Source: Xanthobacter autotrophicus
Lineage (GTDB): Bacteria > Pseudomonadota > Alphaproteobacteria > Rhizobiales > Xanthobacteraceae
DNA: 64,000 bases
Reading direction: 5' to 3' (one strand)
NCBI RefSeq assembly: GCF_043194295.1
Contig: NZ_JBAFVK010000012.1
In this document: piece by piece, positions 1 through 8,305 of the stretch
Layout: every line of letters begins with the position of its first letter
Numbering within the stretch: the first letter of the stretch is position 1
Position numbers and translations under genes: made by a program
The notes under the pieces: generated by a model
Seen by the model: only the letters and a program-made list of their open reading frames with translations
Database searches by the model: none
Told to the model about the DNA's origin: nothing

Positions 1-968
1 CCTCGGTCCAGGCCTATGCGGCGCGGCTGTTCCCGGACGAGGCCGGCGCCGTCTATGTGCTCAACCGCAAGCGGGCCCAGGTGGTGCGCGGCGGCCGCTG
101 GGGCGTTCCCCGCGCCGATCTGGCCTCCTTTGCCCCTGACGCATGCTGGGCGCTGCGCCGGGGACAGGCCTTCCCCGTCTCCGAGGCGAGCCGAGGCCTC
201 GTCTGCGACCATGTGGCGGGGGCCGTCGGCGAGGGCGGCGTCCCGAATCATGTGTGCCAGCCGCTGATCGCGCGCAATCGTCTTCTGGGTCTGCTCTATC
301 GCGAACCGGCGGCGGAGGGGGCCAGCGCCTCGGCCTTGCAGCTTGCCACCATGCTGGCCGAGCAGGTGTCCCTCGCCCTCGCCAATATCGATCTGCGCGA
401 GCAATTGCGCGGCCAGGCCCTGCGTGATCCGCTCACCGGCCTCGGAAACCGCCGCTTCGTGGAGGACGCGTTGGCGTTGCAGATTGCCGGCATCGCGGGG
501 GACGGGCGGCCGCTGTCGGTGGCGCTCATCGACCTCGACCATTTCAAGCAGATCAACGACACCCACAGCCACGAGGCCGGGGACGCGGTGCTGCGCGCCA
601 TCGGCGACGTGCTGCGCGCCAACACCCGTCAGAGCGACATCATCGCCCGCTACGGCGGCGAGGAATTCCTGCTGCTGCTGCCCAATACCGGGCCGGACGG
701 GGCGCTCGCGGTGGCGAACCACCTGCTCCAGGCGGTGCGCAGCCTGCGCGTGCTCTGGTCGGGCGGAGTGCTGGACGGCATCACCGCCTCCATCGGCATC
801 GCAGCCTTTCCCGACCACGTCAGCCGGCCGGACGACCTGATCGTCGCCGCCGACGCGGCGCTCTACCGCGCCAAGGCGGTGGGACGCGACCAGGTGGTGG
901 TGAGCGCCGCCGCGCCCGATTTGGCCGGACAGCAGCCGGACATGTCGACCCTGCACGCCGTGGAGTGA
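1..968 (+). CDS. GAF-GGDEF diguanylate cyclase, 5' truncated by window
   Basis: The reading frame is open from base 3, so the true start lies upstream of the window. The visible N-terminal part resembles the second half of a GAF sensor domain, and the C-terminal 165 or so residues are a GGDEF domain that should make cyclic di-GMP from two GTP. The active-site loop reads RYGGEEF, a functional variant of GGDEF. The motif RQSD lies five residues before it and fits the RxxD inhibitory I-site, so feedback inhibition by c-di-GMP is expected. No EAL domain and no membrane segment are visible in this part. The signal bound by the GAF domain cannot be told from sequence. Confidence 0.9.
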   Translation, partial: SVQAYAARLFPDEAGAVYVLNRKRAQVVRGGRWGVPRADLASFAPDACWALRRGQAFPVSEASRGLVCDHVAGAVGEGGVPNHVCQPLIARNRLLGLLYREPAAEGASASALQLATMLAEQVSLALANIDLREQLRGQALRDPLTGLGNRRFVEDALALQIAGIAGDGRPLSVALIDLDHFKQINDTHSHEAGDAVLRAIGDVLRANTRQSDIIARYGGEEFLLLLPNTGPDGALAVANHLLQAVRSLRVLWSGGVLDGITASIGIAAFPDHVSRPDDLIVAADAALYRAKAVGRDQVVVSAAAPDLAGQQPDMSTLHAVE

Positions 969-1203
969 CGGCTTTCGTTATGGGCTAAGGCCGGCCCACA
1001 AAGGCGCTCCGGCGTACCTGGCAAGCGGTCTGCCGGAGCCGCCGTCCCCATAGTCACCGTCCGTTGTGTGATGTCGCGGCGGGGTCCCACTCACCACCGC
1101 TCCCGCTGCGCCTGCAACTGCGCGGCCCCCGTCCATGCGTGGCGGCCCATGCGTGGGATGGGAGGAGGATTGCGCGGATGGTGTATGGGAAATCAGAGGT
1201 ATG

Positions 1204-1280
1204 TGGTAGCAGCGGGCGGATTTGAACCGCCGACCTCCGGGTTATGAATCCGGCGCTCTCACCAACTGAGCTACGCTGCC
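1204..1280 (-). tRNA. tRNA-Met (CAU), elongator
   Basis: A complete 77-nt cloverleaf with genomically encoded CCA reads on the minus strand. Acceptor 5' GGCAGCG pairs with CGCTGCT (G1-U72 wobble); the D arm is GCTC/GAGC, the anticodon loop TTCATAA, and the T arm GGCGG/CCGCC. The D arm lacks the initiator pattern and the acceptor does not have the unpaired first base of initiator tRNA, so this is elongator Met. tRNA-Ile2 with a lysidine-modified CAU is less likely because its acceptor stem is usually GGGCC-like. The base of the anticodon stem shows an A31.C39 mismatch. Confidence 0.95.
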
Positions 1281-1395
1281 ACGCGGAGAGACGCGCATAT
1301 AGGGGCGGTGTGGCGCGGGTGTCAAGAAAGCGGAGGGCGCGGAACGATGCCCCGCACCCGATTTCCACCGCTGCACCGCTCCCGCTGAGGCCGGA

Positions 1396-2040
1396 TCAGC
1401 GCGCCCGTTTCTTGATGCGCACCAGCTTGAAGAAGCCCACCGGGAATACCGGCGAAATCTCGATCACTTCCATGTCGGGATAGCGCGCCGCCCAGTTGCG
1501 CAGGCGGCTGGCCTTGAAGGCGATGCTCCAGCCCACCTTCTTCACCAGCGGGGCGAGCGCCGCCTCGATATGCATGGTGGCGCCCTCGTCCGCCCCGAGC
1601 TTGGAAGCGATCACGATCTCTCCGCCGGGCTTCAGCACCCGGTACATCTCGTCGAGCGCGCCTTCCGGGTCCGGCACCAGGGTGATGACGAAGGGCACGG
1701 TGACGGCGTTGAAGCTTTCGTCGGCAAAGCCGAGATTGCAGGCGTCCATGGCGGCGAGCAGGCCGACCTGGGACAGGCCGCGCTCCACCTTCTTGTCCAC
1801 CGCCTTCTGCAGCATGTGGAACGACAGGTCGATGCCGGTCACCTGCGTGCCCTTGGGATAATAGGGCAGGACCAGCCCGGTGCCCACGCCCACTTCCAGG
1901 ATGCGCGGGCCGCAGGCGGCGGCGGCGGCGGCGGCCTTGCGCTGGGCGTCCGCCAGCAGCTTCACATAGACCTTGTCATAGATGGGCGCCCACTTGGCGT
2001 AGGCGCGCTTCTGTCCCTCAAGATCGTACTGGACCGCCAT
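1396..2040 (-). CDS. pmtA: PmtA-like phospholipid N-methyltransferase
   Basis: A 214-residue class I SAM-dependent methyltransferase. The SAM-binding glycine motif EVGVGTG is at residues 49-55. The N-terminal block YAKWAPIYDKVY (14-25) is typical of the alphaproteobacterial PmtA group, which methylates phosphatidylethanolamine stepwise to phosphatidylcholine at the membrane. The start was chosen at 2040 because a GGGAGAGA Shine-Dalgarno lies just upstream and the longer frame adds a basic, non-conserved extension. It is followed 43 bases upstream (minus direction) by mnmA, so the two may be co-transcribed. Substrate is inferred from family resemblance; ubiquinone or other lipid methylation is the alternative. 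Confidence 0.75.
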   Translation of the reverse strand: MAVQYDLEGQKRAYAKWAPIYDKVYVKLLADAQRKAAAAAAACGPRILEVGVGTGLVLPYYPKGTQVTGIDLSFHMLQKAVDKKVERGLSQVGLLAAMDACNLGFADESFNAVTVPFVITLVPDPEGALDEMYRVLKPGGEIVIASKLGADEGATMHIEAALAPLVKKVGWSIAFKASRLRNWAARYPDMEVIEISPVFPVGFFKLVRIKKRAR

Positions 2041-2083
2041 TCTCAGTCTCTCCCGGCTCAAGGCCCGCCTTGCGGCGTTTGCC

Positions 2084-3253
2084 TCAGGCCACTTCGGCGA
2101 CGCTCTTCGCCACCCGTTCCGCCCGCACGATGGTGCCGCCGCCCAGAAGGCGCGCAGCCGCTCCGGCGTCATCGTAGAGCACGCAGGCCTGTCCCGGCGC
2201 AACGCCCTCTTCGCCTACCGCCAGATGCACCTCCGGGGACCCATCCGCCGCGCGTGCAAGATGCGCCGGCACCGGGGGGCGGGTTGACCGGACCTTCACA
2301 TAAACGTCGGCCTCTCGCGCCAGCGCCTCGGCGAAGGGCATGTCGCCCAGCCAGTTCACGTCGTCGATGGCGATGGCGCTGACCGTGAGCGCCGCGCGCG
2401 GGCCGACCCGAACTTCCTGCCGCCCCGCATCGATGGCGATCACATAGAGCGGCTCCGGCGTGGCGATGCCGAGGCCCTTCCGCTGGCCGATCGTGTAATG
2501 CATGACGCCGCGATGGCGGCCGAGTACGCGGCCGTCCAGATGCACGATGTCGCCGGGCTCGGCGGCCTCGGGTCGCAGGCGCTGCACCACCTGGGCGTAA
2601 TCGCCGCCGGGCACGAAGCAGATGTCCTGGCTGTCGGGCTTGTCCGCCACCGGCAGGCCGAATTCGACCGCCAGCGCCCGAACGTCCGCCTTGCGCATCT
2701 CGCCGAGGGGGAAGCGCAGGCGCTCCAGCTGGGCGGCGGTGGTGGCATAGAGAAAATAGGACTGGTCGCGCGCCTCTTCCGCTGCGCGGTAGAGGCCGCG
2801 CCGCCCGTCCGGCAGCGCGCGGCTCGCCACATAATGGCCGGTGGCGAGGTAGCGCGCGCCCAATTCCTCGGCGGTGGCGAGCAGGTCGCGGAACTTCACC
2901 GTGCGGTTGCAGTCCACGCAGGGAATGGGGGTGACGCCCGAGGCATAGCTGGCGGCGAAGCGGTCGATCACCTCTTCCTTGAAGCGGCTTTCATAATCCA
3001 GCACGTAGTGGGGAATACCCAGGGTGCGGGCGACCTCACTGGCGTCGTAGATGTCCTGCCCCGCGCAGCAGGCGCCGCGCCGGTGGGCGGCCTCGCCATG
3101 GTCGTAGAGCTGGAGGGTGACGCCCACCACGTCATATCCGGCGCGGGCATAGAGGCCGGCGACCACGGACGAATCCACCCCGCCCGACATGGCCACCACC
3201 ACGCGGGTGGAGGCGGGGTCGCCGTCGGTGTCGAGAAGGGGAAGGTCGGTCAT
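2084..3253 (-). CDS. mnmA: tRNA-specific 2-thiouridylase MnmA
   Basis: A 389-residue enzyme that adds sulfur to U34 of Lys, Glu and Gln tRNAs using ATP and a persulfide relay. The PP-loop SGGVDSS is near the N terminus. The cysteine of CVDCNRTVKF and that of SQDICFVPGG correspond to the nucleophile and the partner persulfide cysteine. The GHY block (ATGHYVAS) and the C-terminal beta-barrel domain are present and length is normal. The start at 3253 gives MTDLPLL; an in-frame codon 21 residues upstream gives a non-conserved extension. The sulfur donor side (IscS/Tus) is not in the window. Confidence 0.95.
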   Translation of the reverse strand: MTDLPLLDTDGDPASTRVVVAMSGGVDSSVVAGLYARAGYDVVGVTLQLYDHGEAAHRRGACCAGQDIYDASEVARTLGIPHYVLDYESRFKEEVIDRFAASYASGVTPIPCVDCNRTVKFRDLLATAEELGARYLATGHYVASRALPDGRRGLYRAAEEARDQSYFLYATTAAQLERLRFPLGEMRKADVRALAVEFGLPVADKPDSQDICFVPGGDYAQVVQRLRPEAAEPGDIVHLDGRVLGRHRGVMHYTIGQRKGLGIATPEPLYVIAIDAGRQEVRVGPRAALTVSAIAIDDVNWLGDMPFAEALAREADVYVKVRSTRPPVPAHLARAADGSPEVHLAVGEEGVAPGQACVLYDDAGAAARLLGGGTIVRAERVAKSVAEVA

Positions 3254-3355
3254 GGTCGTGTGATGCTCGCCCGGCTGCGGCTGACGCAGGTTAGGCTGCG
3301 CGGGATGAAGGTGCAAATGGCTCGCATCCTTCAGGCCACGGGAGCAAGGCGAAAT

Positions 3356-3389
3356 CGGGGCCGGTGCGGTTCGAACGCGCCCGGCCCCG
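3356..3389 (-). terminator. Hairpin between ialB-like gene and mnmA
   Basis: Perfect 9-bp arms CGGGGCCGG and CCGGCCCCG separated by 16 bases that contain the palindrome GTTCGAAC. It lies 52 bases past the stop of the ialB-like gene on the minus strand, followed on that strand by ATTTCG, not a strong U tract. Probably an intrinsic or Rho-assisted terminator for that gene. Confidence 0.45.
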
Positions 3390-3440
3390 TCATATGTGCT
3401 GCCGTGTCACCCTTGCACCGGCGTTGCTCTCAACCCGGCG

Positions 3441-3962
3441 TCACTTGCACTCCTGCGCCGCCCGGTCGAGGGCCTGACCGAGGCCGGTCAGGGAATATTT
3501 GTCAGTGGTGGGATTGCCGCGCAGCGAGGTGGAGACGACCTGGAGGTCCTTGCCGCGCCGCATGGCATCCACCAGCTTGGCCTCGTCCGCCACGTTGCGC
3601 ACCCAGGCGCCTTCGTTCTTGGTGTAGAGCTGCAGCGTCATGCTACCGACGGTGAGTGTCGCGTCGGAGCCCTCCTTCAGCGGGAAGCCCATGGTGACGG
3701 TCACCTCGTTCTTCACGTTCTCGCTGGGGCGGGTGGAGACGAAGAAGAACGCCGGATCGCGCTTGAGGCCTTCCGGCGCGCGGGTCTTGGGCTGGGAGAT
3801 GGCGTAGCACACCTTCGGGCTGACGGTGGAGACGTAGACGCTCCAATCCCCGAACTGCGCCACGGACTTGGACTGGGGCTGTCCCTGCGCAGCGGCGGGG
3901 GCCGCGAGCGCGCAGGTGAGAAACACGCCCAGGAGCGTCGGATGGACACGAGGAAGCGTCAT
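3441..3962 (-). CDS. IalB (invasion-associated locus B) family exported protein
   Basis: A 173-residue protein with a signal peptide (hydrophobic stretch 9-24, cleavage near AAAQG). The body matches the IalB family: FGDWSVYV near the mature N terminus, a cysteine at 52 (KVCYAIS) and a second near the C terminus at 172, probably disulfide-bonded in the periplasm. The family was named in Bartonella for erythrocyte invasion but is widespread in free-living Hyphomicrobiales, where its role is unclear, so a virulence role should not be assumed. It is monocistronic, with a hairpin downstream. Confidence 0.85.
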   Translation of the reverse strand: MTLPRVHPTLLGVFLTCALAAPAAAQGQPQSKSVAQFGDWSVYVSTVSPKVCYAISQPKTRAPEGLKRDPAFFFVSTRPSENVKNEVTVTMGFPLKEGSDATLTVGSMTLQLYTKNEGAWVRNVADEAKLVDAMRRGKDLQVVSTSLRGNPTTDKYSLTGLGQALDRAAQECK

Positions 3963-4368
3963 GGCTTCTCCTATTTCACCAAGGCCCTTCAGGCGAGCCG
4001 GACGAGAGCGCGGTTGGTCTAAGCGGAAATGGTTCCGATTCTTTCCAGACGCATCCGGCTCACAAGCGTGGCCGCCATCGGGTAGCGGCCCAGACAGTCA
4101 AAAACGTGGCGGTCGAAAAATGGCAGCTACGTCTTGCGTTTTCATAAACCAGAGGCTCCGCTCCGCCTAAGGCGACTGTCCTGCCGCGCAATGATTCGAA
4201 GCGGCATGGGGCTTTGCGCGGGAAGGCCGCCCGGCGATCCCGCGGCGGGGGTCATGCTCGAAGTCATGAACCTGCCGCTGGGGAATGGATGTGTATCCAG
4301 AGCTTTTGCGTCTCGGGGTTAAATTTTGGTAACCCGTCGCCCGATCCACCGTGACAGAAGGTGAGCCC
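3963..4368. other. Intergenic region, 406 bp
   Basis: Divergent space between the ialB-like gene (minus) and the quinone oxidoreductase (plus). It should hold both promoters. AT-richer patches occur near 4096-4150 and 4318-4332, but I cannot pick out convincing -35/-10 pairs. No RNA or small gene is supported. Confidence 0.5.
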
Positions 4369-5349
4369 ATGAAAGCGGTCGTCTGCGTGCGCCATGGTCC
4401 CCCCGACGCCCTCGAAATTCAGGATCTGCCTGATCCCGTACCGGGGCCTGGCGAGGTCGTGGTTGCTGTTTCTGCCATCGGCCTCAACTTCTTCGACACG
4501 CTGATCATCCGCGATCTCTACCAGGTGAAGCCCGGCCTGCCGTTCTCGCCCGGTGCCGAGTTCGCCGGCCATGTGGCGGCGCTGGGGGCGGGCGTCACCA
4601 GCTTCGCCGTGGGCGAGCGGGTGTGCGGCTATGTCACCCACGGCGCCGCGCGGGAAAAGGTGGTGGTGGAGGCCCAGTTCCTGGCGCGCGTGCCCGACGA
4701 CCTCGATCTCGTGAAGGCCGCCGGCCTCATCGTCACTTATGGCACGTCGCTCTATGCCTTGCGCGAGCGGGGCAACCTCAAGGCTGGCGAGAGCCTGGCC
4801 GTGCTTGGGGCCTCGGGCGGGGTCGGGCTCGCGGCGGTGGAGATCGGGCGCATCATGGGCGCGCGGATCCTCGCCTGCGCCTCGTCCGCCGAGAAGGTGG
4901 CCTTCGCCAGGGCCCACGGCGCGGACGAAGGCTTCGACTATGCCCAGGGCGACCTCAAGCTCGCGCTCAAGGCGTTTGGCGGGTCCAAGGGCCTCGACGT
5001 GGTCTATGACCCGGTGGGTGGTGACATGGCCGAGCAGGCGTTGCGGGCGCTCGGCTCCCTCGGCCGCTTTCTGGTGGTGGGGTTCGCTGCCGGCGAGATT
5101 CCGAAAATCCCGCTCAACCTGCTGCTGCTGAAAAATTGCGACGCACGGGGCGTGGCCTTCGGCACGGTGGCGCGCAGCGATCCAGCCTGGCTTGCCGGCG
5201 TGGTGGCCGAACTGATGGAGCATGCGCGCACAGGTCGCATCTCCGCACATGTGGACAAGACCTTCCCGCTGGAGCGCTGCGTCGATGCGCTGGGGGAAAT
5301 CGCCGGGCGGCGCGTCAGGGGCAAGGTGGTGCTCACCACCGGCCGGTGA
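4369..5349 (+). CDS. NADPH:quinone oxidoreductase, zinc-independent MDR family
   Basis: A 326-residue medium-chain dehydrogenase/reductase of the quinone oxidoreductase type. It has a GroES-like N-terminal domain and a Rossmann domain whose nucleotide motif GASGGVGLAAVEIG lies near residue 150. The zinc-ligand cysteines of alcohol dehydrogenases are absent, as expected for the QOR branch. It likely reduces quinones or enones with NADPH in the cytosol. The start at 4369 has AAGGTGA seven bases upstream; a GTG six codons earlier is the alternative. It is convergent with the DUF1232 gene. The exact substrate is unknown. Confidence 0.88.
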   Translation: MKAVVCVRHGPPDALEIQDLPDPVPGPGEVVVAVSAIGLNFFDTLIIRDLYQVKPGLPFSPGAEFAGHVAALGAGVTSFAVGERVCGYVTHGAAREKVVVEAQFLARVPDDLDLVKAAGLIVTYGTSLYALRERGNLKAGESLAVLGASGGVGLAAVEIGRIMGARILACASSAEKVAFARAHGADEGFDYAQGDLKLALKAFGGSKGLDVVYDPVGGDMAEQALRALGSLGRFLVVGFAAGEIPKIPLNLLLLKNCDARGVAFGTVARSDPAWLAGVVAELMEHARTGRISAHVDKTFPLERCVDALGEIAGRRVRGKVVLTTGR

Positions 5350-5402
5350 CGGGGCGGCGCCAAAGCGTTGACACGGGTGGACCGGCGTCGTGCCCGCCAA
5401 GC

Positions 5403-5828
5403 TCAGTCCGTCTCGTCCTTGAGACGGGTCAGGGCGTCGCGGGCGGTGGTGTAGTGGTCGGGCGTCACATGGCCGGACAGCAGCTTCAGCGCGGCCATCA
5501 GCACCGCCGCGTCGTCGGTGAAGCCGATGATGGGGAAGATGTCCGGCATCACGTCGAGCGGCAGCACGAAATAGGCGAGCGCAACCATCAACGTCGCGCG
5601 CACCCTCAGCGGCGTCTTGCGGTCGAACGCGGCGTAATAGCTCGCGACGGCATCTTCCGCGAAGGGGATGCGAGCAGCGGTGGCCTTGATCTTGGTCCAG
5701 AAGCCACGGCGCACGCTCTGTTCGTTGCGCGCCGCCTTCTCCCGCTCGTCAGGGGACAGGCCGTCAGGCCCCGACGCATCGTCACGCAGGGTGGTGCTGG
5801 TCATGGTCAACATTTGGGAAGGCTTCAC
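5403..5828 (-). CDS. YkvA/DUF1232 family membrane protein
   Basis: Up to 141 residues. The conserved DUF1232 core is LMVALAYFVLPLDVMPDI followed by GFTDDAAVLMAAL, one or two membrane-associated helices with the characteristic P-x-D-x-x-PD and DD motifs. Function of the family is unknown. The start is uncertain: GTG at 5828, ATG at 5813 or ATG at 5804 are all in frame and none has an ideal ribosome site. It begins 30 bases after the thpR stop on the same strand and so is probably co-transcribed with it. Confidence 0.78.
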   Translation of the reverse strand: MKPSQMLTMTSTTLRDDASGPDGLSPDEREKAARNEQSVRRGFWTKIKATAARIPFAEDAVASYYAAFDRKTPLRVRATLMVALAYFVLPLDVMPDIFPIIGFTDDAAVLMAALKLLSGHVTPDHYTTARDALTRLKDETD

Positions 5829-5858
5829 GCTCCCGCAAGGCCTCCGCAGGATTCGTAC

Positions 5859-6389
5859 TCACAGCAGCGGATAGGCCGCTTCCACCAAATAGGGGCCGCC
5901 GCCGACCGAATCGCGTGACGAGAACAGGACGAACCGCGGCACGTGAAAGGTCGGGCTGCGGTAGGGTCCGCGCATGGCGAGATAATCGGCCACCTGACGC
6001 GAGGAGGCGTCCCGCAGGCGGGCCAGGGTGACATGGGGCTTGAAGTTGCGTTCCGCGCCCAGGCCGAGGCGCTGCATGATGCGCTCCTGCTCGGCCTGCA
6101 GCTCCATGAGGGCCGCGCTGGCCTTCACCGCCGCGAACACCGCGCGGGGCTTGTGGCCGCCGAACTGGTCGATGCCGTCCAGGGTCAGGTCGAAGGCGGG
6201 CCGGCGCACCTGGCCCAGCATCAGCATGATGTCGCGGGCGGTAGCGTCGTCCACGTCGCCCACGAAGCGCAGGGTGACATGGTAATTCTCGGGATCGATC
6301 CAGCGGGCACCGGAGAGCCCGCCGCGCAGCAGCGACAGGCCCAGCCCGACATCGGGGGGGATCTCGATGGCGGTGAACAGTCGCGGCAT
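5859..6389 (-). CDS. thpR: RNA 2',3'-cyclic phosphodiesterase (2'-5' RNA ligase family)
   Basis: A 176-residue 2H phosphoesterase. Both catalytic HxTx motifs are visible, HVTL in YHVTLRFVG and in FKPHVTLARL, about 85 residues apart. The family hydrolyses 2',3'-cyclic phosphate RNA ends and can ligate tRNA halves in vitro; the in vivo role is unsettled. The start at 6389 is set by GGAGG six bases upstream; the longer frame adds an arginine-rich, unconserved segment. It is likely the first gene of a two-gene unit with DUF1232. Confidence 0.9.
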   Translation of the reverse strand: MPRLFTAIEIPPDVGLGLSLLRGGLSGARWIDPENYHVTLRFVGDVDDATARDIMLMLGQVRRPAFDLTLDGIDQFGGHKPRAVFAAVKASAALMELQAEQERIMQRLGLGAERNFKPHVTLARLRDASSRQVADYLAMRGPYRSPTFHVPRFVLFSSRDSVGGGPYLVEAAYPLL

Positions 6390-6506
6390 GAAACCCTCCG
6401 CGATCGGCGGACCCGCTGCGACGGGTCGGCTCTGGCAGCGCCGGCGCCGGGGCGGAACCGCCCGGTGGAGCGACGATGCCCCAAGTGAAGAAGATTCGCA
6501 CCGGGA

Positions 6507-6538
6507 AGAAAAGAGAGGCGGCCCCATGAGGCCGCCTC
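6507..6538 (-). terminator. Intrinsic terminator of the DUF3300 gene
   Basis: Perfect 9-bp stem GAGGCGGCC / GGCCGCCTC with a six-base loop. On the minus strand it is followed by TTTTCTT. It sits 59 bases past the stop of the DUF3300 gene. Confidence 0.85.
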
Positions 6539-6596
6539 CGTTGTGTTGGCCGGTGCGCGAGGCACCGCTTTTTCCGCCGTGCCGAAGGCGCGGGTC

Positions 6597-8153
6597 TCAG
6601 CGGCGGCGATCACCGCCGCCACCACCCTGCGGGCGGGCCCGGTTCTGCTGCTGGGGCCGGGCATTGTGCTGCGGCCTCACGTTCTGCTGCGGACGAGCCC
6701 GCTGCTGGGGCCGCGCATTCTGCTGGGGCCGGGCTCGCTGCTGCGGCGGCCTTGCATTCTGCTGCGGACGGGGCCGGGCATTCTGCTGAGGCCGGCTCTG
6801 CTGCGGACGCTTCTGCCCCGCATTCGGCCGCTGACTGGGCCGTTGCGCATTCGGTCGCTGGCTCGGGCGGCTCTGCCCTGCACCGGGCCGGTTCGGACGA
6901 TCCGCACCTGCACCGGGCCGATCCGGTCGGTTGGAACCCGCGCCGGGACGGTCGGGACGATCCGGCCGATTGGGGCCCGCGCCGGGGCGGTCGGGGAGAC
7001 CGGGACGATTCGGACCGCCGGGCCGATCCGGCACGCCGGGCCGGCTGGGCCCCGCGCCGGGGCGATCGGGGAAGCCGGGCCGGTTCGGACCGCCGGGGCG
7101 ATCGGGGAAACCGGGACGATTCGGGCCGCCGGGCCGATCCACGATGGGTCGGTCAGGCTGGCCGGGCTGCCAGCCCGGCGGGCGGCCGGGACGCCACGGA
7201 CCCGGACCCCAGGCCGGCGGACGACCGCCGCCACCCCATCCCGGACCCCAGTGCGGCGGCTGGTGCCAGCCGGGCGGGGTCACCCACACAGTGTTCCAGC
7301 CGCGGTTGTTCCAGCCCCAGCGGTTGTTCCACGACGACCCCACCAGCACGCCGGTGCCGAACAGCAGGGCGCCGGTGGCGAAGGTGGTGAACACGTCGGA
7401 GCTGTCATAGACCGGTACATAGACCCGCTCGGGGTTGGCCGGCTGGATGTAGATGGTGCGCTGGCCGCCGTCCTCGCGGGTGGTGACCACCTGCTGGGGC
7501 GTGGTCTTCAGGTTGCCGACGCTCTGCGCCTTGGCCCGCAGCATCTGGATGGTGTTGGACACGTCCTGCGGCTGGGTCGAGAAGGCAAGGCCGAGGGATT
7601 CCGTCCATTCCATGTGATCATGGAGCTGGCGGATCACATCGGGGAAGCGGATCAGGGCCTTGACCGAGCTGTCCCAGTCCTTGGCATCGATGGCCGCGAA
7701 GTTGCGGGCCTGCACCCGGCGCGGATTGGCCTCGATCCAGTTATAGGCGTCCACGATCTGCTCGGGGAACAGGGTGGCCGGGAACAGGATCGCCAGCAGC
7801 GGATCGGGATATAGCGCCAGCGGGCCGAGGAGATATTCGAGGTCCGAGATGGAATAGATGGGCGCGGTGTTCGCCGGCTGGGTCGGCGCGGCAGGAAGCG
7901 GCGCCTGGACCGTGCCGGGGGGCGGGGCCACGGGCTGAGGGGCGATCGCCGGGGCCGGCTGCACCTCGGGGGCCGGCTGTACCGGCGGTGTTGGCTGGGC
8001 CTGGGGAACGGGCTGGACCTGAGGGTCGGCCGGCGGGCTCTGCGCCAACACCGGATAGACCGCCGTGGACCACCCGAACACTGCCGCCACGGCAACACGG
8101 GACCAGTTCCCGGCACGGCCTTTAACGCACGTTCTGACGGATACTCCTGGCAT
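6597..8153 (-). CDS. DUF3300 exported protein with long repeat-rich tail
   Basis: 518 residues: N-terminal signal segment (about 16-38, ending VLAQ), a Pro/Gln-rich linker to about residue 95, the DUF3300 core (about 98-270) with LALYPDPLLAILFPATLF and a QRTIYIQPANPERVYVPVYD block, then a Trp/Gly-rich stretch and a roughly 200-residue tail of Arg-Pro-Gly and Arg-Pro-Gln repeats. Function of DUF3300 proteins is unknown; they are predicted to be in the envelope. The tail is strongly basic and would be disordered. The start has CAGGAG ten bases upstream. It is monocistronic with its own terminator. Confidence 0.88.
   Translation of the reverse strand: MPGVSVRTCVKGRAGNWSRVAVAAVFGWSTAVYPVLAQSPPADPQVQPVPQAQPTPPVQPAPEVQPAPAIAPQPVAPPPGTVQAPLPAAPTQPANTAPIYSISDLEYLLGPLALYPDPLLAILFPATLFPEQIVDAYNWIEANPRRVQARNFAAIDAKDWDSSVKALIRFPDVIRQLHDHMEWTESLGLAFSTQPQDVSNTIQMLRAKAQSVGNLKTTPQQVVTTREDGGQRTIYIQPANPERVYVPVYDSSDVFTTFATGALLFGTGVLVGSSWNNRWGWNNRGWNTVWVTPPGWHQPPHWGPGWGGGGRPPAWGPGPWRPGRPPGWQPGQPDRPIVDRPGGPNRPGFPDRPGGPNRPGFPDRPGAGPSRPGVPDRPGGPNRPGLPDRPGAGPNRPDRPDRPGAGSNRPDRPGAGADRPNRPGAGQSRPSQRPNAQRPSQRPNAGQKRPQQSRPQQNARPRPQQNARPPQQRARPQQNARPQQRARPQQNVRPQHNARPQQQNRARPQGGGGGDRRR
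6612..7148 (-). repeat. Coding minisatellites in the DUF3300 tail
   Basis: Two adjacent sets of imperfect tandem repeats. The first, at about 6890-7148, encodes units like DRPGGPNRPGFP (36 bases). The second, at about 6612-6830, encodes units like ARPQQNARPQQ. Copies differ by single substitutions and by unit length, the pattern expected of slippage. Confidence 0.85.
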
Positions 8154-8305
8154 TCAATGCTCCTGACGCAGGGGTTCAGGCCCCTGCCATTATTGCCCTT
8201 GATGCGTTCCGATTGGCATGCGGGGGTGTCGCCGCGCGCACACTGACGTTTGGGTAGTAACCTACTTCCAGTGCGAAACTGTGATGCACCCCAATCAAAG
8301 AACCG

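Noticed and set aside
1204..1280. Initiator tRNA or lysidine-type tRNA-Ile2
   Set aside because: G1-U72 pairing and the D-arm sequence exclude initiator; the acceptor and T-arm sequences fit elongator Met better than Ile2.
6612..7148. Non-coding satellite or CRISPR-like repeats
   Set aside because: The repeats keep the DUF3300 reading frame throughout and encode regular peptide units.
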